Source: Endozoicomonas gorgoniicola
GTDB lineage: Bacteria; Pseudomonadota; Gammaproteobacteria; Pseudomonadales; Endozoicomonadaceae
Reading direction: 5' to 3'
Assembly: GCF_025562715.2 (NCBI RefSeq)
Contig: NZ_JAPFCC010000001.1
Location: 5,232,001 to 5,296,000, forward strand
DNA length: 64,000 bases
Position numbers and translations under genes: made by a program. Shown here piece by piece: positions 17,642-25,723 of the stretch; within the stretch, counting starts at the first letter, position 1, and each line of letters begins with the position of its first letter. The notes beneath the pieces are model-generated. The model saw only the letters and a list, made by a program, of their open reading frames with translations, was not told the DNA's origin and did not search any database.

Positions 17642-17670
17642 AAAAACCCCGCGTGTTAAGCGAGGTTTTT
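17642..17670. terminator. bidirectional intrinsic terminator
   Basis: AAAAACCCCGC and GCGAGGTTTTT form a stem with one mismatch and a 7-base loop. A-tract on one side and T-tract on the other make it usable from both strands. It follows the stop of the exonuclease gene (17692) and would end the replication operon. Confidence 0.75.
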
Positions 17671-17691
17671 GAATGCTGGCGGATGGTTTGG

Positions 17692-18249
17692 TTATACAGG
17701 ACTATCAGCCCCAGACTTCAACCGCTGATAAATCTCCGAAACATACCGGGCCTGATGCTTAGCATCATCAAGCGCATGATGACGAACACCTTCAAAGGGC
17801 ATATCCCGTTTAGGGTCAAAATCCAGAATACTGCGACCCAGTTCCACCATGGTTCTGACATCCCTGTCATTCCAGAAATTCCAGGGTATTGCCATTCCAC
17901 AAGTGTTTAATGCATTTCTGAGAATCACATTGTCGAAGCTGGAGCCATTCCCCCAGACTTTCAGGTGGCTTTGCCGAGCAAAACGGATGAATCGTGCGAG
18001 GGCTTTATCCAGGGTCGTTCCTTTTTCTTTGAAAATAGCTCTGGCCTCATTGCTCTGGCTCATCCACCAGGTAACCGTGGCAGGATCCATCGCCAGCCCT
18101 TTTTCAACTGCGCTATCCAACTGGATTGACTGATAGAAGCTGTGACCAACCTCCCCAGTATCCAGATCAAAAAAACAGGCACCAATCGCAATGATTGCCG
18201 CATTGCTACCATTACCCATGGTTTCAAGGTCTACCATCAAATTATCCAT
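17692..18249 (-). CDS. DnaQ-like 3'-5' exonuclease (185 aa)
   Basis: DEDD exonuclease fold: MVDLETMG (residues 5-12) supplies the first Asp and Glu, VWGNGSSFDNVILRNAL (about 98-112) the second Asp motif, and HHALDDAKHQARYV (about 155-168) the HxxxxD motif. The length and the WWMSQSNEARAIF segment fit the phage exonuclease/Rv2179c-like branch of the family. It would degrade or trim DNA or RNA in phage replication. It overlaps the next gene by eight bases. Confidence 0.88.
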   Translation of the reverse strand: MDNLMVDLETMGNGSNAAIIAIGACFFDLDTGEVGHSFYQSIQLDSAVEKGLAMDPATVTWWMSQSNEARAIFKEKGTTLDKALARFIRFARQSHLKVWGNGSSFDNVILRNALNTCGMAIPWNFWNDRDVRTMVELGRSILDFDPKRDMPFEGVRHHALDDAKHQARYVSEIYQRLKSGADSPV

Positions 18250-18511
18250 ACTGTTCTTCTCTCCGTTTCACTGGATAAATGTTTACTGTCCCGTTCCACT
18301 TCGGTTCCTGGACCGGGAAGCAGTCAAGCCGAATAAATTCCGAACCATCTTCCCGTTCAAATACCCGGCCAACAGTTAGCCTTCGGGTTCGGGTTTGCCC
18401 CTGTCTGTCCTGATAACTGTCCAGTGTTGCCACCAGATTTTTAGTGTGTTTCGCTGCCACGTTTGCTCCTGTTTCACACTTCGTTTGGTTATTGTGGGTT
18501 GATGTACTCAT
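18242..18511 (-). CDS. small phage protein of unknown function (89 aa)
   Basis: Starts MSTSTHNNQTKCETGAN. After a polar head come KHTKNLVATLDSYQDRQGQTRTRRLTVGRVFEREDGSEFIRLDCFPVQEPKWNGTV, which looks like a small beta-barrel domain of the kind found in short phage proteins that accompany replication genes. It overlaps the genes on both sides, supporting translation. No function assigned. Confidence 0.62.
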   Translation of the reverse strand: MSTSTHNNQTKCETGANVAAKHTKNLVATLDSYQDRQGQTRTRRLTVGRVFEREDGSEFIRLDCFPVQEPKWNGTVNIYPVKRREEQYG

Positions 18512-19400
18512 AGCCCCGGCCCTTGCCCAGACTACGAATAATTCCTTCCTGCTCTAGCTGGTCATACAATGCTTTTACTTTCGGGTAACGCCAGCCTGTT
18601 TCCTTCATAACGTTTCGGAGACTGGGTGGTTTGTTACCGTAAAGCTGAGACTTGATCGCTGAATGAATTACTATGTAGTTACTGGCTTCTTTGCCCGCTG
18701 CTTCATTGTTCTGTTGCGCTGGTGTTTCCGGTGTTTCTGCTTCAGGTGTTGCGTTGCGCTGTTGCGGGCGAAACAGTGTTAACGCAACACTTCCAGCCGT
18801 TGCGCACACATCCATAAGAAAAGACATCAGCCACCAGGCTATGGCTCTTGCTCTATCGCTGGTTATGCCGGTCAGTGCTGCGAAGGCGATAAAAGGTGAA
18901 CTGCTTGCGACTGTTTCTGTTACTGCTGTGTCACGGGTGTTGCTCTCCTGAATTGACACCACTTCCTTCAGAGTCTCGACACCACGGCCACGGTAAACCT
19001 TGCTTTCAATATCCTGTTGCGCTGCGAGGATGGCTAAATCAGAAATACGGTCTTTGCGCTCTTTGTTCTTCTGTTGCGCCAACACTGTTTCACTGCTAGC
19101 TACCCGCTTCTGATAGGAGTACTCAAGAAAAGCGACACTGGCTCCATTGCTGACCAGAAAGAGCAGGAATCCAATGACCAGAAACAGCCAGCCGGAACAG
19201 TTTCGTTTTCTCAGCAACAGGAACCCCAGAGGGATGAAGCCAAACTGACACAACTGAAGCGCGCCGCCGGTAATCGCCGCTGGCCATTCCATCCAGCCTT
19301 CCGGAGCCATAGCAGAAACCAGTAAGGCCGTCAGAGCGATAGAGGCACCCATTAAAATCAAAACGGGAATCAGTGTTAGTGTTGCCAGAGTCTTATTCAT
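18489..19400 (-). CDS. membrane protein with C-terminal winged-helix-like domain (303 aa)
   Basis: Residues 1-95 contain three hydrophobic segments (LTLIPVLILMGASIALTALL, ITGGALQLCQFGFIPLGFLLL, WLFLVIGFLLFLVSNGASVAF); a fourth lies near 185-210. A charged linker follows, rich in Gln, Glu and Pro. Residues 240-303 resemble a winged helix (PPSLRNVMKETGWRYPKVKALYDQLEQEG). A membrane anchor joined to a DNA-binding-like domain could tether phage DNA or act as a signal-responsive regulator. It lies between the primase-helicase and the exonuclease genes. Not a family I can name. Confidence 0.65.
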   Translation of the reverse strand: MNKTLATLTLIPVLILMGASIALTALLVSAMAPEGWMEWPAAITGGALQLCQFGFIPLGFLLLRKRNCSGWLFLVIGFLLFLVSNGASVAFLEYSYQKRVASSETVLAQQKNKERKDRISDLAILAAQQDIESKVYRGRGVETLKEVVSIQESNTRDTAVTETVASSSPFIAFAALTGITSDRARAIAWWLMSFLMDVCATAGSVALTLFRPQQRNATPEAETPETPAQQNNEAAGKEASNYIVIHSAIKSQLYGNKPPSLRNVMKETGWRYPKVKALYDQLEQEGIIRSLGKGRGYEYINPQ

Positions 19401-19424
19401 TATTCTGTCCTCCGTGCTCAGGGT

Positions 19425-22400
19425 TTACAGATACTTGGCTGCTTCTCGATAAGCTGCCTGTTCTTCTGCGTTAGGATCAGGTGTGTTATCCACGTCACCC
19501 AGGAAAGAAATATTTACCCAGTAAACTGACGGTCTGGACTTCTCCCCCTTGGCAGTGCAGAGCTTGTATGTCAGCCGGTCTTTTTCGTGCTTCAGCTTTC
19601 CCTGCTTCTTGATCTCTTTCAGGATGGTGTTCTTGTCGAAGTCTCCGGCCAAGTGGTTCATTGCTTTGGGGAGAACCATCACATAGTCCTCGTTACGCCA
19701 GCCCAAACGATTCTGAACCATCACTTCATGATTGACGTTCTGGAAGAACGCCATGTTGGAAAGAAGCTCACTGCGGAAATGTGCCAGGGCCCGATCAGTT
19801 TCGCTGCGTTCTTCACCCAGCTCTTTCAGCCAGAGGTTGCGGATATGAGCCAGAGCCAGAAAGATATCTTTCAGTTCCCAGCTGAGAATTTCAGCGCCCT
19901 TCAGGTTCTCAAGCTGGATATTGCTGGCGTACATTCCCGCCACACCCACAATGGCTAAGCGTCGAATCACCCTCATGCCATCATTGGGCAGGTCGTTGAT
20001 ACCTTCACAGAGTTTCTGCTCCAGATCTCGAACCCGCTCTTTCAGTTCACCTATCAACTGAAGAGATCCCTTTTCTTTCATCAGGGCTATCAGATAGCTG
20101 ACAAAGGTGGGGCCAGCAGAACCGAAATAGCTGCCACAAGCATCCTTGATATCATCAACAAACACCTTCGGGTTCTGCTTGTGATAGTCGAGAAAAACAC
20201 CGGAGCCATTGCCGTCCGGTTGGTCACAGGGGATATCCGGCAGGCGATGACGCTGACCACCTTTCTCAGCCTGTCCCACCTGCTGGAGAATCTGCCCGAT
20301 GGTCTTTTCACCATTGGAAAGGAATAGAACCCGCCAGGTGTTTTGCTTCTTCAGACCACCTTCAATCTGTGAACGGGCTTTCGGTTGACCCCCTGACAAC
20401 ATATAAATGATGTTCCCCAGTTCAGCGGGGTCCACTTGGGAGATCTCGTCCAGACAAAGCACTATGTCGTTGTGCATCTGAGCGGTAGCTTCCAGAGCGT
20501 TGCCGGTAGAGTGCCATTTCCTGATAGAAGTATGTTCAGCGCCTTCCTGTGGGTCAGTGCCATCACCCCAGACGCTAGCCGCCATCTGAATTAACGTGGT
20601 TTTACCACCGGAGGTAGTGCCATAGAAATGAAAGCCTGCGCTCTCACCCCGCCCCAACTTCACCAGAGGCCCAGCCAGTGCACACATAATGGCAAACATG
20701 GGAATCGGATTACCCAGAGCAGGATCAGCGATATGTTTCTGCCATTCCGTCAAAGTTCCCTTGGGACTAAGACACTTGGCATCACTGGCCATCGAGGTCT
20801 GAAAAATAATCTCCTGATCGGTGTTCCCGATAATGTGTTCGGGCATTACGAACACATGCTCCCGGTCCTTCTCGAACCAACCCAGCTTGGTTGCTGCCAA
20901 ACTGAACTTCTGGTTCTGGCTGGCCATAAAGTCGAAGTAACGACAGAGCCACTTCTCTTTACCGGCCACCAGGGCCGCGCCCTGATTACGTAATTCCATG
21001 CCCAGCTTCCCGCCCGACTCAGAAAGCCGTGACATAGGAAAGGCCAGGCTCTTGATGTTCCAGCGGAAGTCAAAGAACTTCACCACCATGCCCCATTCAT
21101 GGAAAGCATCAGTGGTCAGGCTATCTACCCATATTGGTTTGGTGGCTATAAAGGTACCGGGCTCTCCCGCGCGGTTAGCCATTTGAAGGCCATCGTTAGA
21201 CAGAAACCACTGACTACCAGTATCAGGCCAGGGCTGACCGGTCTCCTCATAAATCTCAAGCTCATCTTTATCGGTTTTATTCCAGGGAGTGCCTTCAATA
21301 GGATCAAAGCCGGTCAACTCCACATCCACAGAACGGTTGTTAGCTTTTGTCGGAGTCTTTCTGGGAGTTTCATTGATCTCTGCTTCCGGTGGAGCATCAG
21401 CGAAGGCGGCACCGGGATCATAAGTATCTTCCCGTTTCGGTCTTGCCCAGGCTCCTAATCCTGCAGGGGATTTGGTTATCTCTCCGGAAGGCAGAGCGCA
21501 ACCACCTTTCGGACAGTTGCCAAAACCATCACTACAGACCACCTTACAGGTTCTGGGTCCACTGGTTCTGGCTGTGGCGATCTTGTTACCGGTTTCAAGG
21601 GCGGAATAAGAACCATGATAACGACTGGCCTCATGGAGCCGGTCTTCATCATCAAACCGGGCACCATTAGAGATCATGGAATACCAGAGCGGTTCTGAAA
21701 CTTCTGGCTGAACCACGGGGTCGGACGCCCAGTTCATAAATTTACAACGGGCAAACACCTGTTCCAGTTCTTCTTTTGTTCCCAGCTTTTCATCACCGGT
21801 TCGGGCTGACCTTGTGTAAACATCCTCTTTCTTTTCCAGAGTGATGCTGTCTGGATCCTCGTTTATAAACTCGTCCACCATGCCAGCGGGAACACGGCCA
21901 TTAGCGAGAATGGTGCAGATATAATCAATCGGTTCCTGGATGGTGTCACCGGACTGAGGGTCTACCCATGCACTTTTTCCCTGAGTGTATTCCCGCTGAC
22001 CAAACATCGGTAAGCCAATCAGATTTCCAAAGCCTTTACCGGATCGGAACGGTTGAGAAGGGAAAAAACGATCAAAAGTACTGAAGTCTTCGTCATCACG
22101 AATCGCTCCAGCGTCTTCCATCAAATAGCGGCCAATGCCACGGACTTTTACCGCCGGTACAAAGTCGTCAAAGAAGATCCAGACATGATAGCCAGTGCCT
22201 GATTTACTGCGCTCAATATGTGCGCTAAAGCCATTGGCTTCACAAATCTCCCAGAAATTCCTGACCTCGTTCCAGACCATTGCCGGGTCAAGGGTTCCGG
22301 AATGATCGTCAAAATCAGTAGCGAGAAGCTTCACCTGATCGTTATCATCCAGCGGGTAAACACCCAAGCGCTTCTTACCTTGAAGGTGACTGTGAAGGCT

Positions 22401-22643
22401 CTCTTCATCCAGCTTTCTTAACAGGTAGCGCTGACCATTTTTACGAGTCTCTTTCTCACCTTCCTGAAGTTGGTAATCATTGGCCAGCCTGCGTCCACGC
22501 CACGGCGACCAGCCCTTTATTCGTTCACCGTCATCATTGGTAAAGTCGTAGTGAGCGGGAGCAACATCACGCCGTCCACCAATCAGTTCCAGTATCTGCC
22601 CGGCCAGTGCCAGGTATTCATCCTGAGTGCGAGGCCAGCTCAT
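19425..22643 (-). CDS. primase-helicase fusion: TOTE-type AEP primase plus DUF927 ATPase (1072 aa)
   Basis: The N-terminal 260 residues match the archaeo-eukaryotic primase domain seen in TOTE elements: GVYPLDDNDQVKLLATDFDD holds the catalytic DxD (about 109-111), IERSKSGTGYHVWIFFDD the second motif, and GKGFGNLIGLPMFGQRE the third region. From about 480 on it is a DUF927-type helicase/ATPase with Walker A GTTSGGKTT (about 675) and Walker B VLCLDEIS. One polypeptide would thus prime and unwind phage DNA. Cysteines near 360-385 (CKVVCSDGFGNCPKGGC) may form a zinc site between the domains. It is the main replication protein of the prophage. Confidence 0.85.
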   Translation of the reverse strand: MSWPRTQDEYLALAGQILELIGGRRDVAPAHYDFTNDDGERIKGWSPWRGRRLANDYQLQEGEKETRKNGQRYLLRKLDEESLHSHLQGKKRLGVYPLDDNDQVKLLATDFDDHSGTLDPAMVWNEVRNFWEICEANGFSAHIERSKSGTGYHVWIFFDDFVPAVKVRGIGRYLMEDAGAIRDDEDFSTFDRFFPSQPFRSGKGFGNLIGLPMFGQREYTQGKSAWVDPQSGDTIQEPIDYICTILANGRVPAGMVDEFINEDPDSITLEKKEDVYTRSARTGDEKLGTKEELEQVFARCKFMNWASDPVVQPEVSEPLWYSMISNGARFDDEDRLHEASRYHGSYSALETGNKIATARTSGPRTCKVVCSDGFGNCPKGGCALPSGEITKSPAGLGAWARPKREDTYDPGAAFADAPPEAEINETPRKTPTKANNRSVDVELTGFDPIEGTPWNKTDKDELEIYEETGQPWPDTGSQWFLSNDGLQMANRAGEPGTFIATKPIWVDSLTTDAFHEWGMVVKFFDFRWNIKSLAFPMSRLSESGGKLGMELRNQGAALVAGKEKWLCRYFDFMASQNQKFSLAATKLGWFEKDREHVFVMPEHIIGNTDQEIIFQTSMASDAKCLSPKGTLTEWQKHIADPALGNPIPMFAIMCALAGPLVKLGRGESAGFHFYGTTSGGKTTLIQMAASVWGDGTDPQEGAEHTSIRKWHSTGNALEATAQMHNDIVLCLDEISQVDPAELGNIIYMLSGGQPKARSQIEGGLKKQNTWRVLFLSNGEKTIGQILQQVGQAEKGGQRHRLPDIPCDQPDGNGSGVFLDYHKQNPKVFVDDIKDACGSYFGSAGPTFVSYLIALMKEKGSLQLIGELKERVRDLEQKLCEGINDLPNDGMRVIRRLAIVGVAGMYASNIQLENLKGAEILSWELKDIFLALAHIRNLWLKELGEERSETDRALAHFRSELLSNMAFFQNVNHEVMVQNRLGWRNEDYVMVLPKAMNHLAGDFDKNTILKEIKKQGKLKHEKDRLTYKLCTAKGEKSRPSVYWVNISFLGDVDNTPDPNAEEQAAYREAAKYL

Positions 22644-22876
22644 TGCTTATCCCTGATTTCGATAGTTGGTTCATAAATGGAGTTGTAATCCATAGGGATG
22701 CTGTATTGCCCATACAGATCAATAATTCGATCAGCTGTCAGCTTGTTGGGAAATTGCTCGCCTTTCTTCCATCGGTTGATCGAACTACGATCACAACCTA
22801 GATGTCTCGTAATGTCGGAGTAAGGAATACTCTTCTGACGTAAATAAAACTGAAATTTGGTGATAAATATGGCCAT
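22640..22876 (-). CDS. Cro-like helix-turn-helix protein (78 aa)
   Basis: Small HTH protein; YSDITRHLGCDRSSINRWKKGEQFPN (about 19-44) is the helix-turn-helix. It is the first gene of the leftward replication operon, overlaps the primase-helicase start by four bases, and is divergent from the repressor-like gene on the right. This is the place of Cro in lambdoid phages. It would bind operators in the shared control region near 22,880-22,920. Confidence 0.75.
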   Translation of the reverse strand: MAIFITKFQFYLRQKSIPYSDITRHLGCDRSSINRWKKGEQFPNKLTADRIIDLYGQYSIPMDYNSIYEPTIEIRDKQ

Positions 22877-22907
22877 GGCTCACTCATCTAACGTCTATCA
22901 TGTAGAT

Positions 22908-23333
22908 ATGAAAAACACGATTACCCGCACTATCGATATCGATAATGGTGGAGTAGCTGCTGTTTATACTTTTCCGAGTCTTGGGGAAAATGGTGTGAAG
23001 AAATCCACAAGTTTTGAAATCCCTATGCCGATTTACGCTGACAACCTCAAGAAGCGACGAACCGAAGCGGGTTTGTCCTACAGAAAACTGGCGGAGAAGT
23101 GCCGGCCAGCTATTGATCACACCACGATTGCGCGGGTTGAAAAAGGACTTGGCTTTACGAATGACACGCTGGAGCGGCTTGCGGTTGCGCTCAACTGTCA
23201 GGTAGAGGACTTCTTCCTGCCTCCGGAACTCGACGGGTGGTATACCCTCTCCAGTGAGACCAAAGAGCGGCTGGGCAGTATTATTCAGGACGCCATCACT
23301 GCTGAAAAATTCCGGAACGCTGGCTCTCTTTAA
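22908..23333 (+). CDS. phage repressor-like XRE-family regulator (141 aa)
   Basis: I place the start at the ATG at 22908 (MKNTITRTIDIDN); a longer reading from 22857 would overlap the divergent Cro-like gene. An XRE helix-turn-helix lies at about 56-105: YADNLKKRRTEAGLSYRKLAEK, then DHTTIARVEKGLGFTNDTLERLAVALN. There is no LexA-type peptidase domain, so control would be by a partner or antirepressor rather than RecA-driven self-cleavage. Divergent position from Cro and adjacency to the integrase fit the lysogeny regulator. A terminator follows at 23383. Confidence 0.7.
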   Translation: MKNTITRTIDIDNGGVAAVYTFPSLGENGVKKSTSFEIPMPIYADNLKKRRTEAGLSYRKLAEKCRPAIDHTTIARVEKGLGFTNDTLERLAVALNCQVEDFFLPPELDGWYTLSSETKERLGSIIQDAITAEKFRNAGSL

Positions 23334-23382
23334 GTCCTCTCTTTTCTCTTCCGTGTAGCCCATTTCCACTTCCCCTTCCTGA

Positions 23383-23411
23383 AAGCACCAATCGGTGCTT
23401 TTATTTTTTTT
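23383..23411 (+). terminator. intrinsic terminator after the repressor gene
   Basis: AAGCACC (23383-23389) and GGTGCTT (23394-23400) form a 7-bp stem with a 4-base loop, followed by TTATTTTTTTT. It separates the repressor transcript from the xis-int unit. Confidence 0.8.
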
Positions 23412-23416
23412 GTTAT

Positions 23417-23433
23417 GTAGATTTGAAATCAAC
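23417..23433. promoter_or_regulatory. 17-bp palindromic operator-like site D
   Basis: GTAGATTTGAAATCAAC differs from the perfect dyad of site E at one position in its left arm. Placed between the repressor terminator and the excisionase-like gene, 45 bases from site E, so the pair could bind a regulator cooperatively. Confidence 0.58.
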
Positions 23434-23461
23434 AACCGTTATGAGCTAATCTAAGCACAGT

Positions 23462-23478
23462 GTTGATTTGAAATCAAC
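23462..23478. promoter_or_regulatory. 17-bp palindromic operator-like site E
   Basis: GTTGATTTGAAATCAAC is a perfect dyad about 29 bases upstream of the excisionase-like start. It shares the GTTGAT/ATCAAC arms of the three late-region sites and differs only in the central five bases. Confidence 0.62.
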
Positions 23479-23506
23479 GTGAGCGAGAGAGAAGAAGGAG
23501 AGGGAA

Positions 23507-23863
23507 TTGGAACTGATGGAATTTTCTGATGACCCAAATCTCACCGTCACTGATATCTGTCAGCGCCTGAGCTTTGGAAAGAGCTTTATTTATCAGGCTA
23601 TCGCCGACGGCAGGCTGGAGCATTACTGCCTGGGAAGAGGCCGGAGAAAGAAAAGCGGAATCCGGATCAGTGAGCGGCAGTTGCAGAAATTTAAACGTGA
23701 AAACCTGGGGAGTGGAACATGGCAAGGGCAGCAAAACCCTGGTGTAGGGATCCAAAGACGGGACGATTTAAGTACGACTACAAAAACACTCGGTGGGGTA
23801 TCCGCCGCACTCGGCGCACTTTTGACACCGACGCAGAAGCCGAGGCGTTCCACGAAGCACTGA
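23507..23863 (+). CDS. excisionase-like HTH protein
   Basis: The first 60 residues carry a MerR/excisionase-type HTH: LTVTDICQRLSFGKSFIYQAIADGRL, then a basic wing GRGRRKKSGIRISERQLQKF. The start is a TTG at 23507 with AAGGAGAGG correctly spaced; an ATG nine bases later is the alternative. The reading frame overlaps the integrase gene by 145 bases, so the last 45 residues (Thr/Arg-rich, low complexity) may be incidental extension. It probably steers the integrase toward excision. Confidence 0.68.
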   Translation: MELMEFSDDPNLTVTDICQRLSFGKSFIYQAIADGRLEHYCLGRGRRKKSGIRISERQLQKFKRENLGSGTWQGQQNPGVGIQRRDDLSTTTKTLGGVSAALGALLTPTQKPRRSTKH

Positions 23864-25035
23864 TGGCCAATGCCTTTAGGGTAGCCCGTGGAGAAAAAAT
23901 CATTCGTCCCTTTGGTGAAGCACTGGCGGAATATCTGGAAGTGGTCAGCCCTGGAAAGCTCAGCCACGCCGACAACCTGAGCAACGCCGCCGCCCTGCGC
24001 TGGCCGTTTCATTACCGCAATCAGTTCTACCTGCTGGAAGAACTGCCTATGGATGATTCTGAATACGGAATTGTGGTGGGGCTGGAGCGTTACATCAACG
24101 ACCTGAAGAAGGTAGAAAAACGGTCACGCCTGAACAAGGAACTCTATCACCTGCGTCGTGAAGGTAAAGAGCTGGTCTGGTATCACCAGCCAAACCCCAG
24201 AAGCACTGCCCGACCCATGCCGCGACAGCGGGTGACTAATGAGCGCCTGCTGAAACGCCTTGATGACACCAAAGGGCGCGGGCCTTTCAGTCAAGACACA
24301 TTGCGCCTTCGCCAGGGGCTGGTTTCTACGGTACTGGGTTGCGCCCATACCAAGTGGCGCTGGACTGACAAAAACCTTAAAGAGCTGATCGACAAGATCG
24401 AGGCCGGTGAAGGCCGGACAGCTTACCTGAATCGTGAACAGTTCATGAAACTTCGGGAAGTCTGTCAGGAAGAAGGCGGGGAAATGCTGACGTTTCTGTT
24501 GCTCGGTGCTGCGTGGATTGGCTGGCGTCGATCCAATCTGATCGGCCTAACCTGGGAGCGGGTGGTCTGGTCTCAGACTGAAATGACTGAAGACGGCCCA
24601 ATTAAAAGCCCTGGCTTTCTCTTTATTCGCAGAACCAAGGGCCAGCGGTTCGATCCCTTTGACCGCTCCCAGAGAAAGAATCGAACCAAGAACGGTAAAG
24701 AGCTGATCACAGTGATGTCTGACCGGGTTGAAAACCTGCTTCGCCAGTTAGAGCAGCGCCGTCACCCAGAGTCAGAACTGGTTTTTCACAAAGGGGATGG
24801 GAAGGAGTGGGGTGACTTTCGCAAACGTTGGTCACGTTTGAAGAAACTTGCAGGGATTGATCCGGGTTTCCGTTGGCATGATCTCCGTCATACCTGGGCC
24901 AGTGAACAGCTGAACAGTGGTGTTGAGAAACATTTAATCATGGAGCAGCAAGGATGGAAGGACATAAGAATGGTGGATCGCTATGGCCATCTGGAATTGG
25001 AGAGTCGTTTCGCTGGGATCAACAAGGTCAAGTAA
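23719..25035 (+). CDS. int: tyrosine recombinase, phage integrase (438 aa)
   Basis: Complete tyrosine integrase. The catalytic domain shows the first Arg in GWRRSNLIGL (R270 or R271), HDLRH (H387, R390), a following GWK turn, and the nucleophile Y422 in MVDRYGHL. The N-terminus (about 1-60) resembles an arm-type DNA-binding domain and is followed by a long insertion before the core-binding domain. GGGGAGTGG provides a ribosome site. It should recombine at the tRNA-Thr site whose 3' half is seen at 28840-28884. Confidence 0.93.
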   Translation: MARAAKPWCRDPKTGRFKYDYKNTRWGIRRTRRTFDTDAEAEAFHEALMANAFRVARGEKIIRPFGEALAEYLEVVSPGKLSHADNLSNAAALRWPFHYRNQFYLLEELPMDDSEYGIVVGLERYINDLKKVEKRSRLNKELYHLRREGKELVWYHQPNPRSTARPMPRQRVTNERLLKRLDDTKGRGPFSQDTLRLRQGLVSTVLGCAHTKWRWTDKNLKELIDKIEAGEGRTAYLNREQFMKLREVCQEEGGEMLTFLLLGAAWIGWRRSNLIGLTWERVVWSQTEMTEDGPIKSPGFLFIRRTKGQRFDPFDRSQRKNRTKNGKELITVMSDRVENLLRQLEQRRHPESELVFHKGDGKEWGDFRKRWSRLKKLAGIDPGFRWHDLRHTWASEQLNSGVEKHLIMEQQGWKDIRMVDRYGHLELESRFAGINKVK

Positions 25036-25487
25036 AGCCGGTTCTGACCAAAGCCGTTGAACTACCCAAGAAGAAGTTAAGGCCAGAAACGGTGGTCTGG
25101 GGAGAACGAACCCTGATCAGAGTTCCTGATCAATTCAGGGCACTGGCCGGAGAGTGGGTTTCACCGGTTATCTGGCGTCACCTTAATGAACCAGTAAAAG
25201 AAGAAGTTGTGCGGCTTGTTGGATTTGTTGAAGGCGACAGTGAACAAGTACCGGTTAGCTGGTTAAGACCAGTAACCAGTAAACCACTGCAGGGATGGTT
25301 ATCACACGACTTTAAGCCAGTGATAAAAACTGCGTTTTTTACCGAGTACCAGTGCCACCAGTGCAAAGCTCGTTTTCAGACTGGCGGCCCCGGAGCGGTG
25401 AACTATCAGGATTGGGATCTCAACCGCCAGTGCAAACCAATACCTGAGCGTAACCGCCTGACTACAGCCCTTGCGAGAACCAGATAA
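24954..25487 (+). CDS. phage protein with putative zinc ribbon-like motif (start uncertain)
   Basis: The reading frame opens inside the end of the integrase gene (82-base overlap) and codes for up to 177 residues. The part after the integrase stop looks genuinely coding: LRPETVVWGERTLIRVPDQFRALAGEWVSPVIWRHL, and a pair of CxxC-type cysteines in YQCHQCKARF near 130-140. Either the ATG inside int is used or a GTG near VVWGERT is the true start. Function unknown; it is the first of a run of small genes between int and attR that could carry lysogenic conversion or anti-defence roles. Confidence 0.5.
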   Translation: MEGHKNGGSLWPSGIGESFRWDQQGQVKPVLTKAVELPKKKLRPETVVWGERTLIRVPDQFRALAGEWVSPVIWRHLNEPVKEEVVRLVGFVEGDSEQVPVSWLRPVTSKPLQGWLSHDFKPVIKTAFFTEYQCHQCKARFQTGGPGAVNYQDWDLNRQCKPIPERNRLTTALARTR

Positions 25488-25504
25488 AGATAAAGGTGAA
25501 GGCG

Positions 25505-25723
25505 ATGGAGGAAAAAAAGAAAAAACCCTGCCAGTTCGCAGAAGAAATCCAGCAACGGGTAAGCAGAGGTGACAGCCATCGGGAAATAGCCAAAGCCCTT
25601 GACCTGAATCCAGACAGTACCCGGATTTATATTGCCCGAAAGAAGTTGCGGCCAGTCAAGCAACAAAAAAACAACAGGAAACTGTCGTCCATAGAACTAC
25701 TCCTGAGGAGTAGCTGGACATGA
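25505..25723 (+). CDS. small HTH-like phage protein (72 aa)
   Basis: Starts MEEKKKKPCQFAEEIQQRVSRG. Residues 20-45 (SHREIAKALDLNPDSTRIYIARKKL) have the look of a resolvase/transposase-type helix-turn-helix. I chose the ATG at 25505, preceded by AAGG, over a GTG nine bases earlier. The stop overlaps the next start as ATGA. Possibly a small regulator of the right-hand gene run. Confidence 0.55.
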   Translation: MEEKKKKPCQFAEEIQQRVSRGDSHREIAKALDLNPDSTRIYIARKKLRPVKQQKNNRKLSSIELLLRSSWT

